This document shows positions 32,851-43,911 of a DNA stretch of 64,000 bases, piece after piece; positions within the stretch are counted from its first letter, which is position 1; every line of letters begins with the position of its first letter. Source of the DNA: Acanthosoma haemorrhoidale (taxonomy: Eukaryota; Arthropoda; Insecta; Hemiptera; Acanthosomatidae). The DNA is taken from positions 120,851,454 through 120,915,453 of the forward strand of contig OV884009.1 in NCBI GenBank assembly GCA_930367205.1. Direction: 5' to 3'. The position numbers were made by a program, and so were the translations under genes. A model generated the notes under the pieces. The model worked only from the letters and a program-made list of their open reading frames with translations, made no database searches and was not told the origin of the DNA.

Positions 32851-34302
32851 AGTATCTCAACTTAACTTAATTATATCAACTTAAACTTAACTTAATGTCT
32901 ATCAACTGACCCCACGGCGACTACAGGAGAGGGTCATTAAACTATGATATGTTAATTTTGTTAGACTACATGAACGGATATTTAAGTTACATTTGTGTAG
33001 GTCCCAAACTTCTCTATCTATAGTTAAGGGTACCAGCTTAGGAGTGGTACGATTAACGAACCAGTCGCAGATTTTAACAGGTTCTATAAATTGGCTCGAA
33101 CAATTTTAAATGAGAGATGTCATAATGTAAGTTTAAGTTCAAGGGAAGAAGAAATGTCTGTGAACACCTTAGCAGTACAAGTATCTGGCCACCAATGACT
33201 CCAGAAATTTACATGCATTAAAACGAACAAAAATGGATAATGACAAAACTGTAATATTTTTAGAGGTAAACAGGACAAAATCATCACCCTAAAAGAATGT
33301 ACTTTATAGCCAATTTGCTATAACAGACTTAACTGCTGTTAAGCGGACAAAGCTTCAATTTGTGCTTTGGCTTAACAATGCAGATCAATTTTCAAAAAGA
33401 AAACTAACTAACTGCCTTTCAGTCGGGTTAGCTAAGAAAATAAACAACTTTTTTATAATGAAAATTTAACCTTTTTTATTAACAACTCATTTTTGTAATT
33501 TACCATTAGTAAAAAAACTGATCCATATAATTTACTACGCATTAAAAAGGTAATCAAAATGTTTAAACCAAACCTTAAAGTATACCAAAATAATTTAATA
33601 ACTACTTTCTTAAAATGCAGGAAAAGATCAGGACAAGGGTACTTAACTATTTACGAGTCCCCCTTTTTCAAACTTGTTTATTTTTCTAATAAATCACTTT
33701 TTTAATAAAAAAATTATGATTATTGGGGCACCTTATCACCCTTGGAATAATTCTTGAATTTTAGAGAAACTCAATGTCAACGATTATCACAATCTTTCAC
33801 TGAATAAATATAAAAAAATCACAGACGGAACTCTTAACTAATAAAAAATCTTTTTTTCCATTATCTCCAGCAAGAACGAGAGCAGCACCTTTCAAAACCT
33901 ATTTTACAAAATTATAAGAATCAATAATAGGTAGAAAATGAGACGGTGATCATGCGCAAATGAGAAATTAATTCGATTCGAAAAATGCATTCTTCAAATT
34001 CAGTATCTTGATCCTTAGATTGAAAGAATCAGCAGTAGCAGACAATAACCCAATGCACATGCACAAAATAAAAACCATCAGAAGAAACGAATCAGCATCC
34101 TCCAAATCAAATAAATCGATACTAACATATCTTTGCGAAATAAAAAAATAACAGAAGAATCATAATCAGTACCTCTTAAAACCTGTAAACCCCCCATTCC
34201 AAAATTAGGGATACTCAGTCATAAATTATAATATTTTTTAATGCATTGAGTATGTGTTGTGGCTGTTTATATTTTTAGTTGTTATTTTTCTTTTTTTTCA
34301 TA
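32851..34302. other. Non-coding stretch
   Basis: AT-rich sequence with no recognised gene or repeat copy. Confidence 0.35.
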
Positions 34303-34940
34303 GATAATAGGGTTCTTATTGGTTATTTAGATTCTATACTTATATACTTCATTATTTTTACAATGAAAACTATTTTTAACTAAATATATTACAGACAGGA
34401 AATTGAGTTTCTACAAAATATAGGAATACTAGAACCTCGCTAATCCGACCTCGATGAGACCAGGGGGTAGGTCGGAACTGCTAAAAGGTCAGCTGAACGG
34501 GAAGTTAATTTCTATAAAAAAGTTGCTTAAACTTATCAATGAATACTTGTGCCCCAGCAACATCGGATAAAAGCTTTTCACCTAAAATTGAAAATTGTCG
34601 AGCACCGTGGCGATTTTTTCACTCCTGGGAGTGGACATATCAGCTGTAGAATTCTGCTCACTTATATAAGGCGATTGCTTTTAACTGAATTATTGGCCCT
34701 GATAATTGAGTCCTTTTTTTCTGTTCTTGGTTATAATAGTTCCCGTTCAACTGACCTTTTAGCAGTTCCGACCTACCCCCTGGTCTCATCGAGGTCGGAT
34801 TAGCGAGGTTCTAGTATTCCTATATTTTGTAGAAACTCAATTTCCTGTCTGTAATATATTTAGTTAAAAATAGTTTTCAATGTAAAAATAATGAAGTATA
34901 TAAGTATAGAATCTAAATAACCAATAAGAACCCTATTATC
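34303..34940. mobile_element. Foldback element with 200-bp inverted arms
   Basis: The left arm 34303-34502 and right arm 34741-34940 are reverse complements with two mismatches in 200 bases. The loop is 238 bases. The word CATA flanks both outer ends (34299-34302 and 34941-34944), a possible 4-bp target duplication. Within each arm lies TAGAACCTCGCTAATCCGAC, resembling a pogo/Tigger-type terminal repeat, followed by a GGGGGTAGGTCGG stretch. No transposase is encoded; the loop ORF from 34549 (84 codons) runs into the right arm and has no known motif. A non-autonomous element with long terminal repeats fits best. Confidence 0.8.
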
Positions 34941-35199
34941 CATATTGTGTCATGTAATACAGCCAGTTTCAGTTTTTTTAACGTCTTTCGTGCTGATTGA
35001 CACATAATTATTAGAGTATGCTAACATTCTTAACTGTTTCACACTATAGTTACAACCTGTGCAAACAATGTTAACATTATCATAGAACAGCTGATAATTG
35101 ATAATCAGTTTATAACCTATGACAGTCGTACAAGTATGTTTTAGTGATGTATGTCTGTTGATGAGCAGGTACAGTTTTTGCAGGTGTCTGTTAGATTGT

Positions 35200-37110
35200 G
35201 TTTAGTTTCCCGGTTAGTCGTGTGCCTAGGTATGCACCAAGGTAGCGAACACTGTGATCCTTAGTGTTCCAATTGATTGGTATATCATCAATTTTGATCT
35301 TTCTTAATCTATCTTGATGATACCTGCAAAGTGTGAAAAGTTTTGTTTCACGCTTTAAAGGATTAAGTTTTAACTTCTATTTCTTTTTATCAGGTGGATA
35401 CTTGGTCTACTCCTGAAATTCTGTAGGAAAGCTTCAATGGTTTCACTATGGCACAGAATTAGGGTGTTGTCAATAGGGTTGATGTAGGTATGGATTCATA
35501 GGTCATTTAAGAATAAATTAAAACGAACAGGATTCAGTATAGCTTCTTTAAGAAAACCTGCAGCATTAATTCTACTTACTGTGCTAAAGGTAGTTTTTAC
35601 ACAGAGTTGAAATAGTCTTTTGAACAAAAATAATTTTATGATGTGAAAATAATTTGGAGGTTTAACAGTAAACAACTTACATAACGAGCAATCATGCCAG
35701 GCGGTGTCAAATGCTGACTGATAGTATCTCTAGGAAGGCTCCCTATAATAATATACTGTGTATGTTCAAATCCTTAGTAAATTGAGTCAGCCACTCGGTG
35801 TATTAAGTGTGTGGCGGAGTGACAAGTTTTGAAGCCAAACTGGTGTGTTGGAATAGCATTATTGCCATTGAGGGGTCCCTGCAAGGAAGTATTGATTGAG
35901 TCTTCTAGTAATTTTGAGGATGTGTTGAGCAAGCTGATCGGTCAATAGCTAGAAGGAAAGTCTTATGGTTTCCCCGGCTTGTGAAAAACAATAACAGTGG
36001 CATTTCTCTATTTGCTTGGAAAATATCCGAGCCTCGAGCATGCGTTAAACAAACTTACAAGGGGAACACTTTTCCTTGGTAGCTTTTCAGTGATACATTG
36101 GGTATGAGGTCTTCTCCTGGATCTTTTTTGTTTCCAAACCATTTAATGTTCTTGGCTCCTTCCTGAGGAGTAATAGGTTTAAATGTACTGTTTTTATATG
36201 ATGTGGTCCAGTGTATTAGAACCAGTAGGTTGGTATTTTTGTCATTTCGATTATGAGGGGAAAACTTATTAGATAAATAGTTTGCTAAAAGTTCACGATT
36301 ATCTTCATCTTCAGTCACTGTCTATCCATTATAAGTCAGTTTCCCACCACAGTCTGTTGTCACCAGGTTGGGTTCCATTGAGTTCAAACATTGTCTGTAA
36401 TTTTCTATCCTGTTTTTGCCTAATTCCAATCAAATGAGTCATGATAGTTGATTGCATGCAGACAATGTTGCCATTCGGATCTCTCCTTTGTATGCGGTTT
36501 TTATTGTGTATCATTCTTAATATATAATTTGATGTGTTTTTTGGTCCACGATGTGGTTTATCCAAGCAGTGTATATAGAGCACTGTGTGGATGAATAAAT
36601 CACACTTGTGAATCGTTGGATTGTTGTATCAATATTATTAAGGAAATTGTATGTGAGTGGTATTGTATTGTTATTATACATTCCTGATGCAAATACATCC
36701 CAATTGACTTTACTAGTAATCAGACAGGGTAATGCTGTGTTTGTCACTCTCTTGTCTCGCTGTACTAGTACTCTAAAGGTGAATAGAGTCTAAGGCAATA
36801 ATAGTGCCATATGACTGCATGTCAGGTCTGTACCTAGCTTGCGTTAGATAGAAAGTACGTTTGTCTGGGAGTGATGCTTATAGTCGTAAGTTCTCTGCTA
36901 TAGTCAGTAATCATAGTCTGTTGCTCTTTAAGTCCTGCAGCCGCAGTCTGTGTGTTTGCTGTTCAGGTCGGTCAACCTACCAATATCGTTGGCGATCCAG
37001 TAAAAATGTCTGCCTCTAGGGTTTTTAAGATGAGGAAGAAGTCCTCAGTGTGTACTGTTTTTCCTGATGACAATCACACTACTCCCGCCCCTGGCTTCCC
37101 TATCACATCT
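35200..37110 (-). pseudogene. Jockey-like LINE ORF2, decayed
   Basis: On the minus strand the order is an end-of-endonuclease stretch (LPCLITSKVNWDVFASG, about 36740), a linker with NYILRMIHNKNRI (about 36520), the pre-finger block FKPITPQEGAKNIKWFGNKK then DPGEDLI (about 36130-36200), the finger block FPSSYxPISLLNTSSKLLED (about 35920) with THQFGFK (about 35850), and a palm area RFNLFLNDL (about 35530) followed by NTLILCHS, where YADD is lost. Stops and shifts are numerous. It is a 5'-eroded, long-dead copy. Confidence 0.75.
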
Positions 37111-37779
37111 ATAAGGTGGGAATAGGTTTGACCAAATGTGCATTTGGCCTTGCCTCCCTGGCAGTCTGTTGAACCTGTTGAGTCTGTTGAGTTAGGCAGA
37201 AGCTCAGGGGGCAGCAGTGTGTTTGTCTGTCTAGCAAAGGTTTGTTGTATGCTCTATGAGTTGGCATTTTTTACATTGTACTTGATAATGTAATTTACAA
37301 ATTAGAGCACACTCAAATGGTGTCTATATCCTTAGAGTGTTTGTATTCTGATACCTCTAGGTTACCTGAAGAGGTAATTTTCAATTTTCCTTTTATTGTT
37401 AAGGAAGCTTCTCAAGTCAAGTGGTAGTCGTCAAGATTAGCTTGTATGCTTGCTATATGTTGAAGTAAAACCACCAATCATGGAAGGATTATCATGATCT
37501 GTTTTGCCTTCAAAAGGTCCTACTACCTTATCCTGAGGAAGCGAACATGGATTGGATTAAATCAATTTAAAAATAAAACCCCCCAAAAAATAAGATTTTG
37601 GAAAGAGCAAGATTTTCAACAAAATGTAAAGAAAGAATTTGGCCTCTCACTATCTCGGAACAAGCAAGTTTTTTTGAAAATAAGATAAAAATTAACAGTT
37701 TACTGCTATTTTTCATGACAATAGGATTTTTTTTCTTCATAATATATAAAGAATGGACTGTTCAAACATATAAATAGGT

Positions 37780-37810
<31 letters not shown>

Positions 37811-38330
37811 TTAAAAATAAAATAAAATAAAAAAAAAAAAAAGGAAAAAAGGAAACTCAATGTGAAAGTATTGAGATGCAAGAGTAATAATGTTGAGTCA
37901 ATGTGTTATTGTTTACACCATTTATCTCACTGAACTGTAGCTGATAAATCTAAAAAGGAACGAAAATAATACTTTAAGAAAGAAGGGACTTCTAGCCAGT
38001 TCATTAATTCCTTTCTACAAATTTTAAAGTGGTGTTAGTTGTTTGTCTCTATTATTTTGATATGTGACTTTAATAACTGGGAAATTTGGCTGTAATTTTT
38101 TCAGTACATCATCATCGGTTAGTGAGCAAGGGACTCCCAGCATCACTCACTGCCGAGATGCATTTCTTCTGAGGATTAGCATAAATGAAATATTTTACCT
38201 CATTATTGTTATAAAATTTGGTTACTTTACTAAAATCATTGATATTTGCGAGAAAATTAATTTTTTTTTAAATATCATTTTTTTAAAATAAAAATTTGGC
38301 CATTAATCTTAAATCATTTGTTGATAATTG
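37111..38330. other. Non-coding stretch with A-rich run
   Basis: Contains an A-rich tract at 37786-37843. The plus ORF at 37494 has no family motif. Confidence 0.35.
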
Positions 38331-39116
38331 TCTGCATCTACGTATGCCTGTGGCTACGTGAGCAGGCTCGATTTTTGGGTTCCCCATCAACTTAGTGAGG
38401 CTAACCTCGCCCAAAGGATTTCCATCTGCGATTCGTTGCGGAAACGTGAAGAAAACGATCCTTTTTTGAAGAGAATGATGACAGGGGACAAAAAGTGCAA
38501 TCGTCTACAACAATGTGGAGCGCAAACGCTAATGAGGGAAGCGCGGCGAATTACCACAAACAACACCCAAAGCAGGTTATGCTCTCGATTTGGTGGGATT
38601 GGAGGGGTGTTGTCTTTTACAAACTTCTTCCCACGAACAGGACCATTAATTCGGATGTGTATTGTGACCAGCTGGACAAATTAAATGCAGCGATCCACCA
38701 GAACCGTCCAGAACTAGCCAACCGTAAGGGGATTGTCTTCCATCATGACGATGCCAGACCGCACACTTCTTTGCAGACGCGGCAGAAGTTACTGGAGCTT
38801 GGCTGGGAAGTTTTGTCGCACCCTCCATATTCGCCCGACCTAGCACCTTCAGATTTCCACCTGTTTAGGTCTCTTCAAAATTTATTGAATGGACAGACCT
38901 TCAACTCTGAAGAATATGTAAAAATCCACTTGGAAAATTTGTTGCCAGTAAAGACAGAAAATTCTTTGAGCATGGAATTATGAATCTGCCCATGAGATGG
39001 CAGAAGATACTGGAACAAAACGGCAATTATATCATTGATTGAATAAATTGCTGTGTGTTTAAAAGTTGTGTCTTATTTTCGCTTAAAAAACTGAACAGAC
39101 TTTTTGGCCAACTCTT
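38331..39116 (+). pseudogene. mariner transposase (DD34D type), 5'-truncated
   Basis: Two overlapping frames hold the catalytic half. The first has EANLAQRISICDSLRKREEN and MMTGDKK (first Asp; GDEKW is usual, so the next residues are changed). The second, from 38495, reads MLSIWWDWRGVVFYKLL, then VFHHDDARPHTS, then HPPYSPDLAPSDFHLF. The spacing between the HHD Asp and the PSD Asp is 34, the mariner signature. Without the N-terminal DNA-binding part and with a frameshift near 38500 it cannot be active. The right terminal repeat ends ACTTTTTGGCCAAC near 39110; the left end is not found. Confidence 0.85.
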
Positions 39117-39129
39117 TATATATATATTA

Positions 39130-39835
39130 TTACATTTAATTATATCTTTTTATATATTTTTTATATAATTTATATTTAACTTTAATCTTTATCTTGAGGT
39201 TCTGTTAATATAAAAAGGATAATTCTGGCAAAAGGAAAAATTGTTTATTTACAAATATATTTAAAAATTGAATATACATTTAAACTACGTACGTATAAAA
39301 TAACACTGTTAAAACTTAAGTTAAAATTGTACCTTATCACTATCGCGACTATCCAATTTTTCTTTGCTGTGCATCCTTTGGTGCATTCTTCTTTGTCTGG
39401 TGCGTGCCTCGTTGCGTCTCCTGCGTGGGTGTATACCTGGTGCTTCCTTTGTTGTTGTGGCGGGTGAAAGTGAATGGGAGTCGGCTTCTTCCTAGCTCTT
39501 GTCTCCAGGGTCCAAGATGAAAGAGTGACCCCGCTCTTAGCGGTGTTCTCCCCATACCTTTCCGCTGCCTTCTTGATCTTTTAACTGGTTGTCCAATGCC
39601 AGTTGTTTCGGATATTATTACTTTTTTTGTTTTGAAGTTAATAAATTAAAATATTTATATTTAATTATTGATATTATTTATATTATACATATTAATGGTA
39701 GATACAACGCAACGAATAGTGTTTAAACATTCATGAATCGTGATCCACGGGTCGTATACCGTTCATTTATGCCCACTAATTTTGAGTTTATATCAAAAAC
39801 ACCATTAAAAATAACCACATCAAAATATCACAACA
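39130..39835 (-). repeat. LTR, family A, inverted copy
   Basis: The right edge reads ATATCACAACA, the complement of the family A start. Inside are the complements of TTTTGCCAGAATTATCC, ACGTACGTA and AGCGGAAAGG-type words in family order. It begins directly after the mariner right end and is followed 23 bases later by a head-to-head plus copy. Confidence 0.75.
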
Positions 39836-39858
39836 ATAGTTGTGTGTATTGTTGGTAT

Positions 39859-40365
39859 TGTTGTGATATTTAGATTATGTGATTTTAATTTGAAAATTAG
39901 CGGGAATAAAAGAACCTGTGGATCAGGAAGGCGATGAAAAGGAGGCAGGAAAAGGAAGATGGCGAGGGCGGTTGTTCCTTAGGTGATCGCAGTAGACCTA
40001 ATATTGAGAGAGAAGAGCATTGGGAAGCTTGAAGAAATGTTGTTTGATGGCGATAGAACCAGAGGTAGGAACAATTGATGGAACAAAAGGATTAAAGAAA
40101 TAGCAGTGGATGGAACTGACCACGTGGCGTATCAAATAAAGGAAGCAATTGGTGAAGGACCACGTTGGTGCACTGGCCAGACCCGAGAGGTAGTGAGTAA
40201 GAAAATAAATTATAAAGTATGAACGTGCATGTAAAAGAAAAATTTGAATAAATTTTATAATTAAAAAATACTTTTTTTGTCAGAGTTTTTTTCTTTTTGC
40301 TATTAGCTGAACCGTAAACCCTCAAATAAATTAAAAATAATCAAATTGAATAAAAACATAACAAT
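39859..40365 (+). repeat. LTR, family A, diverged plus copy
   Basis: Starts TGTTGTGATATT and continues into GAAAATTAGCGGGAATAAAAG, a diverged form of the family start. The last 220 bases match 43610-43838 closely (GAACGTGCATGTAAAAGAAAA, TTTTTGCTATTAGC, AAACATAACAATATATA). The middle part is replaced or strongly diverged. It ends where the Tc1 element begins. Confidence 0.6.
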
Positions 40366-40859
40366 ATATATATATGCACTGACAGGCATTCATCTCAAAA
40401 TATTTCTGCTTTGGATTGGTCAATTTTTTTTATGAATAAATATGTATTTTTTTTCAATTAGAAATGTCAATGTAGAGGATAGTAACCCATAATCCTTAAT
40501 TCAATTAAAGGACTGTCGTTCCCAATGTTTACTTTCCATGGAATTAAAAATTTTAGTTCAGAGTCATTTGCGTTCTGGTGCAGCAAATTTCTTAGTTTTT
40601 GGCTTCGATATTTTAATTTTCTCAATTTTTAGTTTATAAATGCCTCTTCGTGCTGAGGATGTTGCACGTGGTGTGGCACTCATTGACGATAGACGTTCCA
40701 TTAGATATGCAGCTAATACCATCGGAGTTCCCTATGAAACTCTACGAGACGCCGTCAGGCGTTTTCGGGAAACTGGGTCTTACCATAGAAGGGCCAGTTC
40801 TGGACGGCCTAGGGCAACAGAACCACAGGATGGCCAGTTTCTTACTTTAAGAATTTTAT

Positions 40860-42390
40860 TTTTTTTTATTTTTTTTTTTTTTAAAATTACAATCTGCCTT
40901 TTATAAGGCAATAAGTAATTAAGATAAATGCTCTCATTCATACCATATTTACAGTTCATCATTCACTCGCTCATTCATACAATATTTACAGACAGCCCAG
41001 AGACCCCCCAAATCCACCGCGAAGAGAAAGCGGAGTCTTGGGAAGTCCCCCACGCTCCTCCGTCAGCCGCGTCACCGGATACTAGCCAGTGGAGGCTGAC
41101 CAAGAGCGCGAGAGCCACAGACGCTCAGGACATGATTGGAGAAACTGGCCATTGCCAGGACTCCCACTGTCACGCGTTTATAGCAGGTCACGAGGCCACT
41201 GCCGTTTCAGTCTCCGAGGAGGATTATAGGGATGAGTGGCGCAGTGCAATGACTGTGCTACAGGATTAGGGTGGTTGGAAAGGCTACTGTGGAATTTCAT
41301 AAACTTGGAAGGGATGAGTTCTAGAATGTAGGGTATGTTAAGGTCGTTATGTAGGGTTTTGTTGCTGACATAATAAGGGGCATTTACTATTGTTCTCAGG
41401 ACTTTTGATTGAAAGGATTGGATACGCTTGATGTTCGACTTTTTTGCTGTCCCCCATAGCTCTATTCCGTATGTCCAGATTGGTTTAAGTATAACTTTGT
41501 AGATTAGTAGTTTATTTTCTATTGAGAGATGGGATGTCCTTTGAAGTAGTCTGTACAGTTGTCCAAAGCGTCTGTTTAGTTCTTGTCTTTTTAGTCTCGT
41601 ATGTGGATTCCAGGTCAGTCGTTTGTCAAGATGGAAGCCTAAGTACCGTACTGTCTCGGATACAGGGAGAGGAATAGAATTAAAATAAACTAGTGGACAA
41701 GACTTGCGACAAAGGGTGAAGGTAATGTGGGAGCATTTTGCTTCATTAACTTTGATCCGCCATTGATTGCACCAATACTCGATCTCGTCAAGGTGTTTTT
41801 GAAGGTTATGGGATGCTATGTCGGGGTCTGGGTGGGATGACAAGACTGCAGTGTCATCTGCAAATGTGGCCAAGAAGGTATTGGGAGTAGAGGGGACATC
41901 AGCGGTGTATAGGTTATAGAGGATGGGGCCCAGGACACTGCACTTATGGGATAGTAGTTAGAGTATTCTAAACCACAGCGGACTTGGAAGAAGCGGTTTG
42001 AAAGGTAGGACTGTAGGATTAGGAAAAGGGTCTGTGGTAAATATCTTTTGAGCTTGTAGAGCAAACCTGCGTGCCAAACCCTGTCAAAAGCTTGAGCTAT
42101 ATCGAGAAAGGCAGCAGTGCAATACTGTTTGGTTTCAAGGGCTGAGGAGATGTGATCAACAACGCGAAGGCCTTGTTGAGCAGTGGAATGTCGTTGGCGG
42201 AAACCAAACTGGTGTGTGGGAAAAAGGTTTTTGGATTCAACAATTGGAAGTAGACGTTTTAGTAGGAGTTTCTCAAATATTTTTGAGAGGATAGGGAGTA
42301 GGCTAATTGGACGGTAAGATGAGGCTTCATTGGGTGGTTTACCGGGTTTGGCGAATAGGACAATAATGGAATGTTTCCAGAGGAGAGGAT
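40860..42390 (-). mobile_element. Jockey-like LINE, 5'-truncated, inserted in Tc1
   Basis: The 11-base word AAGAATTTTAT flanks it on both sides (40849-40859 and 42391-42401), a clear target duplication. A T-rich run at the left edge is the poly(A) tail seen from the other strand. 1.53 kb of the 3' part of a LINE lies between. A second, more diverged copy is at 51235-52440. Confidence 0.85.
41178..42390 (-). pseudogene. LINE reverse transcriptase C-terminal half
   Basis: The minus frame from 42064 gives LLYKLKRYLPQTLFLILQSY then LSNRFFQVRCG, loses register near 41940 (the GVPQG motif is damaged by a small deletion), and resumes at 41873 as a 231-codon ORF starting MATFADDTAVLSSHPDPDIA. FADD is the catalytic pair. 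The thumb and connection follow, with YLGFHLDKRLTWNPHTRLKR and GIELWGTAKKSNIKRIQSFQ, and a basic end. This is typical of Jockey-clade elements. Confidence 0.85.
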
Positions 42391-43165
42391 AAGAATTTTA
42401 TGAAACTGGCACCTTACCGTTGTTCAAGCGATTCATCAGCTCCAAGAAGTTCGAGGTGTGGATATTTCTGAACGTACTGCTCGGAGAAGATTAAATGAGT
42501 ATGGACTAATGGCTTTTCGCCCAGTAAGAGGACCAGAATTGACCAGAACTCACAGAGTTACACAGCTGGCTTTTGCTCAAAAACACAAGTCATTGGACTA
42601 TGGACGAATGGTGTGCTGTACTTTCCACATGTCGCTCGCATAGTACAGACGTTCCTTCATCAGCACAACATTGAGGTCTTAGCCTGGCCAGCACGTTCTC
42701 CAGATTTGAACCCTGTCGAGCATTTATGGGATAACCTCGGAAGACGAATAAGAGCCCGTTCAGCACTTCCTGATACACTGCAGGACCTTGAAAGGGCTCT
42801 TCGGGAAGAATGGGCTAACCTCCAGCAAAGGGACAATTCCCGACAGGTGGAAAGAATGCCGAGGCGTCTTCAAGAAGTAATAAAGGCAAGAGGAGGAAAT
42901 AGGCTCTATTAAATGATCCTGTCATTAATTTCTTTTAGGATAAAAATGGTTATTTTTGAATTTTTTTTTCATGTTTCTTAGCAGTTCACATTTTGATTTT
43001 AAATTTTTAAACAAAGACTCATTTAATAAACGTTAAAAACCTTATTAAAGGTAAAGAAAATTTTATAATTCAATAAATAATAAGTATTATATACAATTAC
43101 CATGTAATATATACAAATACAATTTTTTTACAAGGGGGTGGAATTTTTTGCCTGTCAGTGTATAT

Positions 43166-43835
43166 TGTTTTGATATAAACTCGAAATTAGCGAGCGTAAA
43201 AGTACGTAAAAACGACCCATGGTTCATGGCTATGAAAGGATGAATGTTTTTGTTGCCGTTATATCTACTATTAATATTTATCATATAAATAATATCAAGA
43301 ATTAAATATGAATAATTTAATATTGGATTTGTTAACTTTAAAACAAGAAAAGTTAATAATATATGAGACAGCGAGGATTGGAAAACCAAAGAAGTTAAAA
43401 AATCTAAGATGACAACAGAGGGTATAAAAACGAGGATAGCCGGGAGATTGTCCTTGTTTCTTTAGACCCGCCCATGAGACAAGGTGAGTCTTGTCCGTTA
43501 CAATTCTCGTGGGAGACACGAGGCAAGCACCAGGACCACGCTCGAACCAGAAAACAGAAGAATTCGCCAAAGGACGCAACTTAGTAAAACTGGCCAGTCA
43601 CGAATATTATATTAAGGTAAATCATGGACTGGCCAGTCGCAAGAGGTAGGGAGTAAGAAAATAAATTATAAGTAACCATGGTTAATTTGTTATGAACGTG
43701 CATGTAAAAGAAAAATTTTTAATAAAGTTTATAATTAAAAAAATTTTCCTTTTTGCCACAGTTTTTCCTTTTTGCTATTAGCAGAACTGTAAACCCTCAA
43801 TTAAATTAAAAATAAATCAAATTAAATAAAAACAT

Positions 43836-43838
<3 letters not shown>
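43166..43838 (+). repeat. LTR, family A, variant copy
   Basis: The family words AAACTCGAAATTAGCGAGCG, CATGGCTATGAAAGGATGAA, ACTGGCCAGT and TTTTTGCTATTAGC occur in order. The first 35 or so bases of the family start are missing or diverged, next to the Tc1 end. A TATAAAAA word near 43428 matches the core promoter position. It runs directly into a (TA)n tract. Confidence 0.7.

Positions 43839-43909
<71 letters not shown>
43839..43909. repeat. (TA)n microsatellite
   Basis: About 70 bases of TA repeats follow ACATAACAATATA. The same lead-in and a shorter TA run sit at the end of the LTR at 40365, so the expansion started from the LTR end. Confidence 0.95.

Positions 43910-43911
<2 letters not shown>

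Larger units (their letters stand above)
40640..42912 (+). pseudogene. Tc1-type transposase gene, split
   Basis: The first part (40640-40850) has a start Met and the paired helix-turn-helix: DVARGVALIDDRRSIRYAAN, then GVPYETLRDAVRRFRETGSY and RRASSGRPRATEPQDG. After the LINE, the second part (42402-42912) resumes with VVQAIHQLQEVRGVDISERT, then ARRRLNEYGLMAFRPVRGP, and ends with the catalytic block EVLAWPARSPDLNPVEHLWD, which holds the final Asp and Glu. The middle catalytic block between about 42600 and 42640 is deleted: LDYGRMVCCTFHMS is out of register with the usual DE-box. It is thus doubly dead. Confidence 0.8.
40377..43160 (+). mobile_element. Tc1-like element split by a LINE
   Basis: The ends are inverted: CACTGACAGGCA at 40377 and TGCCTGTCAGTG ending at 43160, the latter followed by TA as expected for Tc1 elements (the left flank has TG in place of TA). 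Leaving out the 1.54-kb LINE plus one duplication gives about 1.24 kb, a normal Tc1 length. It sits between two family A LTRs. Confidence 0.8.

Noticed and set aside
34549..34803. 84-codon ORF in the foldback element
   Set aside because: It runs into the inverted arm and shows no known motif; composition looks non-coding.
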